Positions 42,532 to 50,233 of a stretch of DNA of 61,208 bases are shown piece after piece (within the stretch, counting starts at the first letter, position 1; each line of letters starts with the position of its first letter). Under the pieces are notes generated by a model that had not been told where the DNA came from, searched no databases, and saw only the letters and a program-made list of their open reading frames with translations. A program made the translations under genes and the position numbers. Location: NCBI GenBank assembly GCA_050288085.1, contig JBNKDD010000004.1, positions 1-61,208 of the forward strand, written 5' to 3'. The DNA is from JBNKDD01 sp050288085. GTDB taxonomy: Bacteria > Chloroflexota > Anaerolineae > Aggregatilineales > UBA3940.

Positions 42532-43024
42532 ATTGTCTCACCCTTTCCAGCTGCTCATCAAGCACCTCAGGTGTCACCTCAGCGATCACTTTGTCATCCA
42601 CTACAACAGCCGGAGCCAGGCTGCAAGCTCCAATGCAGCGAACCGTAAGCAGCGACAGGCGCTTATCTTCGGTTGTCTCGCCGGGGCGCAGATCAAACTC
42701 ATCCTCAAGATGCTTGAGCAGGTTTTTAGAGCCTTTGATATAACAGGCCGTACCGGTGCAGACTGAACAAACATGTTCGCCAGCCGGTTTGAGTTGAAAG
42801 AAGTGATAGAATGTCGCCACACCCATCACGCGGCTGGGGGCCACGTTCAGCGCGTTGGCTACAAACATCAAAGATTCCTTGTCCAGATATCCAAAAGCCT
42901 CCTGCACCGTATGCAGCGTTTCGATCAGGGCATCCTGTCGAAATCCGTTCCGGCGCATGGTGCCCTGGACGATTTTCCAACGTTTGTCGTCCGAAGGTAG
43001 TTCTAGTGTCTTATGTGTCGTCAT
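42518..43024 (-). CDS. hoxE: Hydrogenase diaphorase NuoE-like subunit
   Basis: 168 residues. The four cysteines of the NuoE [2Fe-2S] cluster are visible in CSVCTGTACYIKG and VRCIGACSLAPA. It is the first gene of the hox operon, and AGAGGA precedes its ATG by about 8 nt. With hoxF, U, Y and H it makes the five-subunit bidirectional enzyme used for H2 production or uptake coupled to NAD(H) in the cytoplasm. Confidence 0.93.
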   Translation of the reverse strand: MTTHKTLELPSDDKRWKIVQGTMRRNGFRQDALIETLHTVQEAFGYLDKESLMFVANALNVAPSRVMGVATFYHFFQLKPAGEHVCSVCTGTACYIKGSKNLLKHLEDEFDLRPGETTEDKRLSLLTVRCIGACSLAPAVVVDDKVIAEVTPEVLDEQLERVRQYDNA

Positions 43025-43084
43025 GTGTGTTTCCTCTCACGGAATTTCCTGATTTTTTGATAACGGAAAACCTCCAAGTGCGGA

Positions 43085-43090
43085 ATAATA
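43085..43090 (-). promoter_or_regulatory. -10 element of the hox operon
   Basis: Minus-strand TATTAT lies 61-66 nt before the hoxE start, predicting transcription from about 43078. No -35 match is seen at the proper distance, which fits an activator-dependent promoter. Confidence 0.5.
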
Positions 43091-43130
43091 AAGCGCATTC
43101 CTATGACCGACTAGTTGCAAATAACATGGT

Positions 43131-43152
43131 ATTTGTGACAAATGTCACAAAT
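43131..43152. promoter_or_regulatory. Perfect 22-bp palindrome of the CRP/FNR or Rex type upstream of hox
   Basis: ATTTGTGACA and TGTCACAAAT flank AA. The core TGTGA-N6-TCACA is the exact CRP-family consensus, and TTGTGA-N6-TCACAA is also close to Rex (NADH/NAD+ sensor) operators. Its centre is about 62-64 nt upstream of the start inferred from the -10, near the -61.5 position of class I activators. Confidence 0.75.
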
Positions 43153-43241
43153 AAGACGAGGTTCGGTGAGTGACTTACAACATCAGTGACTTGACTCAAG
43201 TTCAGGGGACTAAGAATAAGTTACCGAAGATAGCTGCCGGA

Positions 43242-43318
43242 ACGACCTTCGGTCGTCATAAACTTCGCGGCTAAGTCGGGCGCGGAGCCACGAAGTTTAT
43301 TCGTGGACTGTGCCCGAC
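43242..43318. other. Structured stretch in the hox-CYTH divergent gap
   Basis: Two hairpins occur here: ACGACC/GGTCGT with a TTC loop (43242-43256), and GTCGGGC/GCCCGAC (43275-43318) enclosing CCACGAA/TTCGTGG. No ORF is visible between 43153 and 43431. The inner palindrome resembles the GGTCGAAT/ATTCGACC dyad at 16115. It may be a small RNA, a cis leader, or a degraded repeat. Confidence 0.4.
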
Positions 43319-43396
43319 GTGACAGGCCGTTCGTACATTCAGCTTCAGACCCGGACAATATTCCTCAAAAGTATCACCCGCTGTATCTCTCCCCTG

Positions 43397-43405
43397 TGAT
43401 ACAAT
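43397..43405 (+). promoter_or_regulatory. Extended -10 promoter of the CYTH operon
   Basis: TGATACAAT matches an extended -10. Transcription would begin near 43412, leaving about 20 nt before the chosen ATG at 43432. Confidence 0.5.
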
Positions 43406-43431
43406 AGTGAGGAATGCTAAAGGATTTCATG

Positions 43432-44049
43432 ATGCCAGATCAACAAGAGATTGAGACCAAGTTCATACTTACCAATCCAGAGGAAATCCGTAACCGGCTC
43501 ATTAAACTGGGAGCAATCTCACATGGGCGGCACATGGAGTTAAACCTGCGTCTGGATGACAACGCCCGCAGCCTTTCATCTAATGATCAGGTGCTTCGTT
43601 TGCGCACGACCCAGTCGAACGGAGAAACCAGACATCTCCTTACGCTCAAGATACCCACCGGCCAACCTGATCAAACTTTTCGCGTGCGGCGGGAGATTGA
43701 AACGTATTGCAGTGACCGGGAAGCCATGCTGTCTGCGTTAGCTGTGTTGGGATACACTCCCTTCTGGCGATACGAGAAACGGCGCGAGGCATTCTCTTGG
43801 GCAGGGGTAGAAGCCGTGATCGATGAACTACCCTACGGCTGGTTCCTGGAACTTGAAGGACCACAGCCTGACATTCAATCTTTAGCCGGTCAGTTGGGAC
43901 TGGATATCAAAGACGGACTGGCATTGAGTTATGCAGAGATTTTTTCTAATATATGTTTAGCCCTTGGGCTTGATATTGCCGACCTGACCTTTGAGGCTTT
44001 TAAGGGGATTCACGTACCACCGGACAGCTTTCGAGGTAAACACTATTAG
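43432..44049 (+). CDS. CYTH domain protein (triphosphatase or class IV adenylate cyclase fold)
   Basis: 205 residues. The N-terminal EIETKF is the ExExK metal/triphosphate motif, followed by the tunnel-lining basic strands LRLRTT, LLTLKIP, RVRREIE and the acidic IDELPYGWFLELEG. CYTH enzymes hydrolyse inorganic or nucleoside triphosphates, or make cAMP. Start ATG 43432 is 7 nt after AAAGGA; two ATG codons lie just upstream (43414, 43429). The neighbouring CHAD gene makes a polyphosphate-related role likely. Confidence 0.85.
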   Translation: MPDQQEIETKFILTNPEEIRNRLIKLGAISHGRHMELNLRLDDNARSLSSNDQVLRLRTTQSNGETRHLLTLKIPTGQPDQTFRVRREIETYCSDREAMLSALAVLGYTPFWRYEKRREAFSWAGVEAVIDELPYGWFLELEGPQPDIQSLAGQLGLDIKDGLALSYAEIFSNICLALGLDIADLTFEAFKGIHVPPDSFRGKHY

Positions 44050-44058
44050 GAGGAGCAC

Positions 44059-44814
44059 ATGGCATCGTTACCTGATGGAACCGTTCTACCTGGTAAATTG
44101 ATTATTGTTGAAGGAATCGACGGATCGGGCAAAAGTACACAGCTCGACCTGATCAAAAAGTGGTTGATGGGTGAAGGCTATTGTGTGGCTTTCAGTGAGT
44201 GGAACTCTTCAACCATTGTCGGTGGCGTGACCCGGCGCGGCAAGCGGAAGCAGTTGTTAACCCCGCTGTCGTTCAGTCTGGTCCACGCCGCAGATTTCGC
44301 CGACCGGATGGAGCGGCAGATGCTGCCCGCATTGAGAGCAGGCGCAATCGTTCTGGCCGACCGGTATGTTTACACAGCCTTTGCCCGCGATGTTGCCCGC
44401 GGACTCGATCCGCAGTTCGTCCGGGACACCTACAGCTTCGCTATTCGACCCACAATTGCTTTTTACTTCCGGGTTTCTCTGGAGGAGTCGCTCAGGCGAA
44501 TCCTGCATGGGCGGCCTCAACTCAAATACTACGAAGCCGGGCTGGATATCGGCTTAAGCGACGATCCCTACGAGAGCTTTAAGATCTTCCAGGGTCGGAT
44601 ATTGGAAGAGTACAGCAAAATGGTGGATGAGTTTGACCTGACCGTGATCGATGCCTCAAAGCCGCTCCTTGAGCAGCAGGAAATCGTGCGGCAGATCGTA
44701 CAGCCTCACCTGAACAACGTGCTGAGAGCCGACACCAGTGGATGGCGGGCGGTGCTTTCCACAGAAGGTCTGCATGGACGTTATCTGAAAGTTATGAACC
44801 CGGAGCAGAGTTAA
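44059..44814 (+). CDS. Thymidylate kinase-like P-loop kinase
   Basis: 251 residues, somewhat longer than typical dTMP kinase (about 210). The P-loop is GIDGSGKST (~21-29), and the DRY signature is in LADRYVYTAF (~97). The lid differs from housekeeping Tmk, and the C-terminal about 35 residues are extra. It follows the CYTH gene by 9 nt. Because a second copy follows and both sit with CYTH and CHAD genes, a specialised nucleotide or polyphosphate-dependent kinase role is possible. It may still be the genome's dTMP kinase. Confidence 0.75.
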   Translation: MASLPDGTVLPGKLIIVEGIDGSGKSTQLDLIKKWLMGEGYCVAFSEWNSSTIVGGVTRRGKRKQLLTPLSFSLVHAADFADRMERQMLPALRAGAIVLADRYVYTAFARDVARGLDPQFVRDTYSFAIRPTIAFYFRVSLEESLRRILHGRPQLKYYEAGLDIGLSDDPYESFKIFQGRILEEYSKMVDEFDLTVIDASKPLLEQQEIVRQIVQPHLNNVLRADTSGWRAVLSTEGLHGRYLKVMNPEQS

Positions 44815-44815
44815 C

Positions 44816-45544
44816 GTGAGCAAGAGAAAAACCGAATTCTACGGATATGACCTCCTGGCGGATAGCGCCAAAAACCTGAAGGGGCGGCTGATCGTTTTAG
44901 AGGGGGCTGACGGCGTAGGCCGTTCCAGCCAGATCGCCCTGTTACGCGAGTGGTTGGAGAATGAAGGTTACGCGGTAGCAACCAGTGGCTTGAAGCGGGG
45001 GAAGTTGGCAGGCAAGGGTCTGGGCAACGCGATGGAGGGGCACACCCTCGGCGACGCTACCATGAACCTGCTCTATGCAACCGACTTTGCCGATCAGCTA
45101 GAACGCGAGATCATCCCGGCATTGCGAGCCGGTTTCATCATGCTAACCGACCGCTACATCTACTCGATTATTGTCCGGGCTGTAGTACGTGGCATTGACC
45201 CGACCTGGGTACGGAACCTGCTGCGTTTCGCGCTGGTGCCCGATATCGTATTCTATTTGAGTGCCAATGTTGACGCCCTGGTTCCCCGCGTCCTGAACGC
45301 CCGTGGCTTCGATTACTGGGAGTCTGGCCTGGATTTCTTACCCGGTCGAGATTATTATCGAAACTTCGTTAAGTACCAGGAACTCGTCTTAAACGAATTC
45401 GATACGCTCTCCGGCGAATATGACTTCCACTGTATCGATGCCACCCGCTCCATGCATGAAGTCTTTAATGATCTACAAAGCGAGATCAGACGGGTGATCG
45501 TTGGGATGAAACCCATCAAGGAACCGGGCAGCACGGAAGATTAA
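44816..45544 (+). CDS. Thymidylate kinase-like protein with altered P-loop
   Basis: 242 residues, paralogous to the preceding product, starting with GTG 1 nt after its stop. The Walker A reads GADGVGRSS: the catalytic Lys of GxxxxGK[ST] is Arg and the following Thr is Ser. The DRY motif (LTDRYIYS) is retained, with a conserved ADGVGRSSQ context. It probably binds but poorly hydrolyses nucleotide, or acts as a regulatory partner of its neighbour. It forms a heterodimer-type pair in the same operon. Confidence 0.75.
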   Translation: MSKRKTEFYGYDLLADSAKNLKGRLIVLEGADGVGRSSQIALLREWLENEGYAVATSGLKRGKLAGKGLGNAMEGHTLGDATMNLLYATDFADQLEREIIPALRAGFIMLTDRYIYSIIVRAVVRGIDPTWVRNLLRFALVPDIVFYLSANVDALVPRVLNARGFDYWESGLDFLPGRDYYRNFVKYQELVLNEFDTLSGEYDFHCIDATRSMHEVFNDLQSEIRRVIVGMKPIKEPGSTED

Positions 45545-45563
45545 GTCTATCAAGGAAGGCCAC

Positions 45564-47369
45564 ATGTCCGACCGCTTATCGACTGAAGACCGGCGCATTT
45601 TACGCCTGATTGCGGACGGAGATCAGGCCGCCCTGATGCGGCGTGCACAGATCCTACTGGGATGGGGAGAGGGTCTCGATCCGGAGCAAATCGCTGAACA
45701 GGTTGGGTTAACAACCCGTACCGTTAACCGCTGGCTCAAAGCCTTTGAGGAAGAAGGACTTGACATCTTTCCCCCTGAGGCCCTGCCAGATGCCGAAATA
45801 GACTACCCCCACCACCTGACGGTTGCTGACCTGTGTTATCGCTTCCAGGTCGATCTGGCACACGGCGGCCATGTAGGGCGGCTGGCGGCGGAACTGTTCA
45901 ACCTGACTCAGCCTGTTCACCGGCTTGATCCATCTTACGCCAACCTGATCTACAATGCCGGGCTGCTGCATAATGTGGGGTTATCCGGCGGCGCAGCTAA
46001 ACATCATAAACGCGGACGCGACATCCTGCTTGATCACCCCCTTAGCGATCTGGACGATGACGACCGGGCGCTGTTGGCCGTGACCACAGTCTTCCACCGC
46101 AAGAAGTGGAAGCCCTCACGCCTGGAATCGGAGAGCAGTTACACCGCCCTTCCCCAGCAGGATGCCCAACCCATCGCCCTGATCCTTGCGGCTTTGATTC
46201 GCATGGCGGACGGCCTGGACTATTCGCAAAGCCAGACCACCCAGTTGGGTGCAGCCAGCGTTGGCAGTGAAGGCATAAGAATCTCCCTGACCGGGCCATA
46301 TATCGAAGTTGATGGTGCACGCGCCAATCATAAGGCCGATTTGTGGCAGGCAATCTTCAACACGCCGGTCATTTTCCTTTCTTCCGGTGAAGCGCTTACA
46401 CCTCGGCCCGCCTCCCCCGGCATTCTCCCCGATGACCTGATGAGCGAGGCCGGGCGTAAAATAATGAAGTTCCACTTCGGGCGGATGTTACGCAGCGAAG
46501 CCGGTACTCGCATCGGAGAGGATATCGAAGCGCTGCATGATATGCGGGTAGCAACCCGCCGGATGCGCACCGCCTTGCGTCTGTTTGGCCCATACTATAC
46601 CGAAAAGACCTTTCGCCGGATCAGGCAGGGCTTACGGTTAACCGGGCAGGCATTGGGCAGCGTCCGCGACCTGGATGTCTTCATGGAGAATATGCAGCGT
46701 TATCTCGATGAACTCCCTCCTGACCGCCAACCTGACCTCGACATCATCCGCGATCAATGGGGGCGGCAGTATAAGCGAGAGCGGCAAAAGATGCTGGCTT
46801 ACCTGGACAGCGACGCTTATCAGAAATTTGTCACTTTCATGAGTAAGTTTGTCGATACGCCTCACATGGGAGCCAACAAATCAGAAGGCGAAGGCCGGTA
46901 TGTCAGGTATGCTGCTCCTCGCCTGGTATACACCCACTATGAGACTGTCCGGGCCTACGAGGCGACATTAGACAAACCCTCACTGCGCACCCTTCATCGC
47001 CTGCGCATCGATGGTAAGCGGCTGCGCTACACCCTGGAATTTTTCCGCGAGGTGCTGGGCGAAGAGGCCGGAGACGTGATCCGGTGCATGGTTGCCATGC
47101 AGGATCACCTCGGTGCGTTGAACGATGCCGAAGTCGCACAGGAATCGCTCCGGCATTATATGGAACGCATCGTCAAGCGGGCCCGCAAAAAACAGAAAAA
47201 AGCCAAGACCACTGAGGCTGATTTACCCGACCTGCCCGAAGCAATCGCTTACCTGGATCACTGCGAACAGGCTATCGAGCAGTTGACAGAAACCTTCCCG
47301 CCGGTCTGGGGTGCTGTCATATCGCCGGAAACGCGCCACAAGCTGGCTTTGGCCGTCAGTATTTTGTAG
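45564..47369 (+). CDS. HTH + HD-like + CHAD domain protein
   Basis: 601 residues. An N-terminal winged or IS630-like helix-turn-helix (~20-65; EQIAEQVGLTTRTVNRWLKAFEEEG) is joined to an HD-type domain related to Ppx/GppA C-terminal regions (~95-225; HGGHVGRL, NAGLLHNVG, HHKRG). The CHAD domain (~295-600) carries the conserved LHDMRVATRRMRTALR, LRIDGKRLRYTLEF and paired His. CHAD domains bind polyphosphate through basic surface helices. The combination suggests a polyphosphate-sensing or -handling protein, possibly with regulatory DNA binding. Confidence 0.85.
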   Translation: MSDRLSTEDRRILRLIADGDQAALMRRAQILLGWGEGLDPEQIAEQVGLTTRTVNRWLKAFEEEGLDIFPPEALPDAEIDYPHHLTVADLCYRFQVDLAHGGHVGRLAAELFNLTQPVHRLDPSYANLIYNAGLLHNVGLSGGAAKHHKRGRDILLDHPLSDLDDDDRALLAVTTVFHRKKWKPSRLESESSYTALPQQDAQPIALILAALIRMADGLDYSQSQTTQLGAASVGSEGIRISLTGPYIEVDGARANHKADLWQAIFNTPVIFLSSGEALTPRPASPGILPDDLMSEAGRKIMKFHFGRMLRSEAGTRIGEDIEALHDMRVATRRMRTALRLFGPYYTEKTFRRIRQGLRLTGQALGSVRDLDVFMENMQRYLDELPPDRQPDLDIIRDQWGRQYKRERQKMLAYLDSDAYQKFVTFMSKFVDTPHMGANKSEGEGRYVRYAAPRLVYTHYETVRAYEATLDKPSLRTLHRLRIDGKRLRYTLEFFREVLGEEAGDVIRCMVAMQDHLGALNDAEVAQESLRHYMERIVKRARKKQKKAKTTEADLPDLPEAIAYLDHCEQAIEQLTETFPPVWGAVISPETRHKLALAVSIL

Positions 47370-47386
47370 GCCATATGCTAGAATAG

Positions 47387-47564
47387 GTTGATCTGAGTCA
47401 GAAGCTCTCACAGAAGGAATATGATCACTTGCTGCCTGATTTACAGCAGCGCAGATCGAAGCCCTTAGCCTCCTGGTAGATACAGGGAATCAGATCGCCA
47501 GCCGGGTAAAAAGAAGAAGAAACGTAAGCGGAAATCTAAGAGCAAAACGAAAAAGAAGAAGTAG
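47387..47564 (+). pseudogene. Frameshifted remnant of a small Lys-rich protein
   Basis: Between the CHAD and HD genes, three frames carry successive plausible pieces: SQKEYDHLLPDLQQR, then QIEALSLLVDTGNQIASRV, then a Lys/Arg tail KKKKKRKRKSKSKTKKKK ending in TAG at 47562. Joining them needs two -1 shifts. No single frame has a start codon that reaches the tail. It could be a decayed gene, a sequencing or assembly error, or chance. The tail stop lies 8 nt before the next start. Confidence 0.3.
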
Positions 47565-47572
47565 CCACCCTC

Positions 47573-48340
47573 TTGAAAGCTAACCTTCCTGAACGCCAAT
47601 CATCCGACCTGGCCCGCCTGTTCAGAGCTCTGGCGGTTGGTGGTCGTCGACCGATCATCACGCTGGAGGATTGGGAAGACCACCTCAACAGCCAGCCGGA
47701 TTTACGCCAGACCGCGGTCAAACGCTGGTTTCTATCAGCCCTTCGCCACGAGTGGCCGTCACACGAACCACCCAGTTCGCTCTGTGCCGTATTAAGCGAA
47801 GAAGTCGAAGCCTACCTGGAAGCCCGCCCTGGCCCCTGGGCAACCGTCTTAGGTCACATCTTGCGAGTTGCCGGTAACACGGTCTGGTTAGCTGAACGCA
47901 GCCGCATTGACCCCGAAGCAGCTTACATCGCCGCACTGTTCCATGACGTGGGCAAGCTTGATGAGTGGGATACCGGGCGGCCACACGCCGTATTAGGTGC
48001 TCGATACGCCGCCCAACAACTTAATGGCGAACTACCGCGCCACACCGTCCGGACGATCTGCGAGGCAGTAGCCGATCACGGATACCGCCCGGCATTGTCT
48101 CAAAAGGTTGCCAGGGTGCTGCATGATGCCGATAAGTTGGATAAGATTGGTGCCACCGGCCTGATCCGGCGAGTTAGCAAAACCGACAATCTGGAAGATG
48201 CCTGCCTGAATGCCGAGCGCACCGTTTATGAAGCGATAGATTTTCCGCTCCCCTGTCTGGCTGCAACAGATGATCTGCTTCGGCCCAGGCTGGCCTTTAC
48301 GCGCACTATCGAGCGTCACCTTGATTCGGTCTGTCCCTAG
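47573..48340 (+). CDS. HD domain phosphohydrolase
   Basis: 255 residues. The HD motif ALFHDVGKLDEW (~121-132), upstream His in LGHILRVAG and late LHDADKLDKIGATGLIRR (~178-195) fit the HD superfamily of metal-dependent phosphohydrolases. Its start is TTG 47573 with a poor ribosome site. It is the last gene of the CYTH/CHAD cluster and the MFS gene begins 8 nt after it. The substrate is not deducible; nucleotides or (p)ppGpp-like compounds are typical. Confidence 0.8.
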   Translation: MKANLPERQSSDLARLFRALAVGGRRPIITLEDWEDHLNSQPDLRQTAVKRWFLSALRHEWPSHEPPSSLCAVLSEEVEAYLEARPGPWATVLGHILRVAGNTVWLAERSRIDPEAAYIAALFHDVGKLDEWDTGRPHAVLGARYAAQQLNGELPRHTVRTICEAVADHGYRPALSQKVARVLHDADKLDKIGATGLIRRVSKTDNLEDACLNAERTVYEAIDFPLPCLAATDDLLRPRLAFTRTIERHLDSVCP

Positions 48341-48348
48341 GGGTAAAC

Positions 48349-49680
48349 ATGCGCAATCATCTCCGAACTTTTTACATCCTGACCGTCTCGCAAATCATCT
48401 CCCTGATCGGCAGCCGAATGAGCGGTCTGGCCCTGGGTATCTGGGTTTTCAACGAGACTGGCGACGCAACCCCGCCCTTGTTAGTGATGTTCTTTGCCCA
48501 CCTGCCGATGGTGATCGGAGGGAGTTTTGCCGGGGTATTGGCCGACCGTTGGAACCGCCGCCGGATGATGCTCTTCGGAGATGCAGGGCAGGCACTCGGA
48601 ACGCTGCTCTTATTGTTGAGCTTCCTGTCCGGGCGCTTTGAACTGTGGCAGTTGTACACCATCACTCTTTTACAGGGGGTGCTGGGAATGCTTCAGGCTC
48701 CCGCTATGGAAGCCTCGGTGACTATGCTGGTACCGGAGGATCACCGCGACCGGGCCAACACCCTCCGCCAGTTGAACTGGGCGATATCAGGTATGGTTGC
48801 CCCCGCCTTAACCGGTATGCTCTACGCGCTGATCAACGTGACTGGCGTCATCGCAATCGACCTCGCCACTTTTGTTATTGCAGCAAGTGTTCTGGCCGTA
48901 GTTCATGTCCCCCAACCGGCCCAATCGGCAGAGGGGCAGACCTCACAGGGATCGCTCTGGCAGGAGATGCTCGTCAGTATCCGTTTTCTCTGGGAGCGCC
49001 GGGTGCTGTTCAACCTGATGATCTATGCCGCCGTGTTGAACTTCCTGCTGGCCGGGCCCATTTCCCTGGCAACCCCGTACATTCTGACCCTGACAGGCAG
49101 CGAGGCTACATTGGGCATTATCCTGACGGTAACTAATATCGGGGTATTGGCAGGGGGAATCATCATGATGATCTGGGGCGGCACGCGGCCCCGGATTCAT
49201 GGCATCATGATCGGCATTTTGTTACGGGCCTTGAGCCTGGTTATCTACGGCATTGTGCGAACACCACTCAGCCTGGGGATTGCATCTTTCTTTATGCTCT
49301 TTGCCAACCCGCTGATCGACGCCTCGTTCATGTCCGTCATGCAGATCAAAACGCCGCCGGATATGCAGGGGCGTATCTTTGCTCTGCTCAACCAGTTGAT
49401 GTACATTGCGATGCCCTTATCGCTCTTGCTGACTGGCCCCTTCATTGACCGTGTCATGGAGCCTGCGGTCGAGTCTCCGTGGTGGTCAGTTGTTGCGCCA
49501 TTAGTCGGTGATCAGCCGGGGAGCGGCATGGGACTGTTGTTGGTCATCACCGGGGCGCTCATGCTGATCATGACGGTGGTGGTCTATGCCATCCCCGCGA
49601 CTCGCAGCCTGGAAGATGATTTGCCGGACTATGCCGTGCAAGAAGAAGGCATGGAGACGCAGCCAGCTCCCGCCCTGTAA
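48349..49680 (+). CDS. Major facilitator superfamily transporter (MFS_3/enterobactin-exporter type)
   Basis: 443 residues, twelve hydrophobic segments. The RNGTG-like cytoplasmic loop 2-3 reads LADRWNRRRMMLFGD (~65-79), and QLNWAISGMVAP is typical of the MFS_3 exporters such as EntS-like proteins and macrolide efflux proteins. It lacks an ATPase and uses a proton gradient. AGGGG precedes its ATG by 6 nt. The substrate is unknown; being downstream of the HD gene may be incidental. Confidence 0.85.
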   Translation: MRNHLRTFYILTVSQIISLIGSRMSGLALGIWVFNETGDATPPLLVMFFAHLPMVIGGSFAGVLADRWNRRRMMLFGDAGQALGTLLLLLSFLSGRFELWQLYTITLLQGVLGMLQAPAMEASVTMLVPEDHRDRANTLRQLNWAISGMVAPALTGMLYALINVTGVIAIDLATFVIAASVLAVVHVPQPAQSAEGQTSQGSLWQEMLVSIRFLWERRVLFNLMIYAAVLNFLLAGPISLATPYILTLTGSEATLGIILTVTNIGVLAGGIIMMIWGGTRPRIHGIMIGILLRALSLVIYGIVRTPLSLGIASFFMLFANPLIDASFMSVMQIKTPPDMQGRIFALLNQLMYIAMPLSLLLTGPFIDRVMEPAVESPWWSVVAPLVGDQPGSGMGLLLVITGALMLIMTVVVYAIPATRSLEDDLPDYAVQEEGMETQPAPAL

Positions 49681-49684
49681 GATA

Positions 49685-50056
49685 TTATTTTTCCGATCTT
49701 TCCATACTGACCAGCTTGCCGCGCTCTTTCTTGCTCAACTTTGCGGCCACCAGATCGTAGGAATTGTCGATCATCTCCAGGATTTCCTGGTCGGAGATCG
49801 TGCCATCGACCAGCACTGTATTCCAATGTCGCTTATTAAGATGGTAGCCCGGCTGCACGGCAGGATAGGTATCGCGCAGGATATGGGCCAGGGTCGGATC
49901 GCATTTCAAGCTGATCCGAACCTCTCCCCCTACCGGGATCAAAGCGAACATCTTCCCCATCACTTTGTAGACGCGGGCATCCGGCCCGAACGGAAACTCT
50001 TCAACTGCCCCGGTTTGTTTTAGACAATGTTGTATCAGATCGTGTTCATTCAGCAT
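49685..50056 (-). CDS. MmcQ/YjbR family protein
   Basis: About 123 residues. FPFGPDARVYKVMGKMFALI and the C-terminal HWNTVLVDGTISDQEILEMIDNSYDLV pattern is that of MmcQ/YjbR proteins, small alpha/beta proteins with a DNA-binding-like surface and unknown role. I chose ATG 50056, which has GGGGTGAG upstream, over the longer frame from 50086. It converges with the MFS gene, with 4 nt between the stops. Confidence 0.8.
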   Translation of the reverse strand: MLNEHDLIQHCLKQTGAVEEFPFGPDARVYKVMGKMFALIPVGGEVRISLKCDPTLAHILRDTYPAVQPGYHLNKRHWNTVLVDGTISDQEILEMIDNSYDLVAAKLSKKERGKLVSMERSEK

Positions 50057-50233
50057 ATTCTCACCCCTGACAGAAAAGATAAACAAGACCCAGCCATATT
50101 AACAAAAATTTGGGGGCGGGGGGTAATGAATATCTGCCAATGGTGGGATGGTGGGGGCTGCACTTTCGGGAACTGAATAACTTATGTAGACTCAAGTGGG
50201 CAGATAATAGTGTTATGGGAGGATATGGAGATC

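Noticed and set aside
41881..42648. 255-codon plus-strand ORF within hox
   Set aside because: It is antisense to hoxF and hoxE, which have complete cofactor motifs.
40206..43024. Complex I genes (nuoE, nuoF, nuoG)
   Set aside because: The subunits are followed directly by a short [NiFe] small subunit, large subunit and maturation protease, which defines a Hox enzyme.
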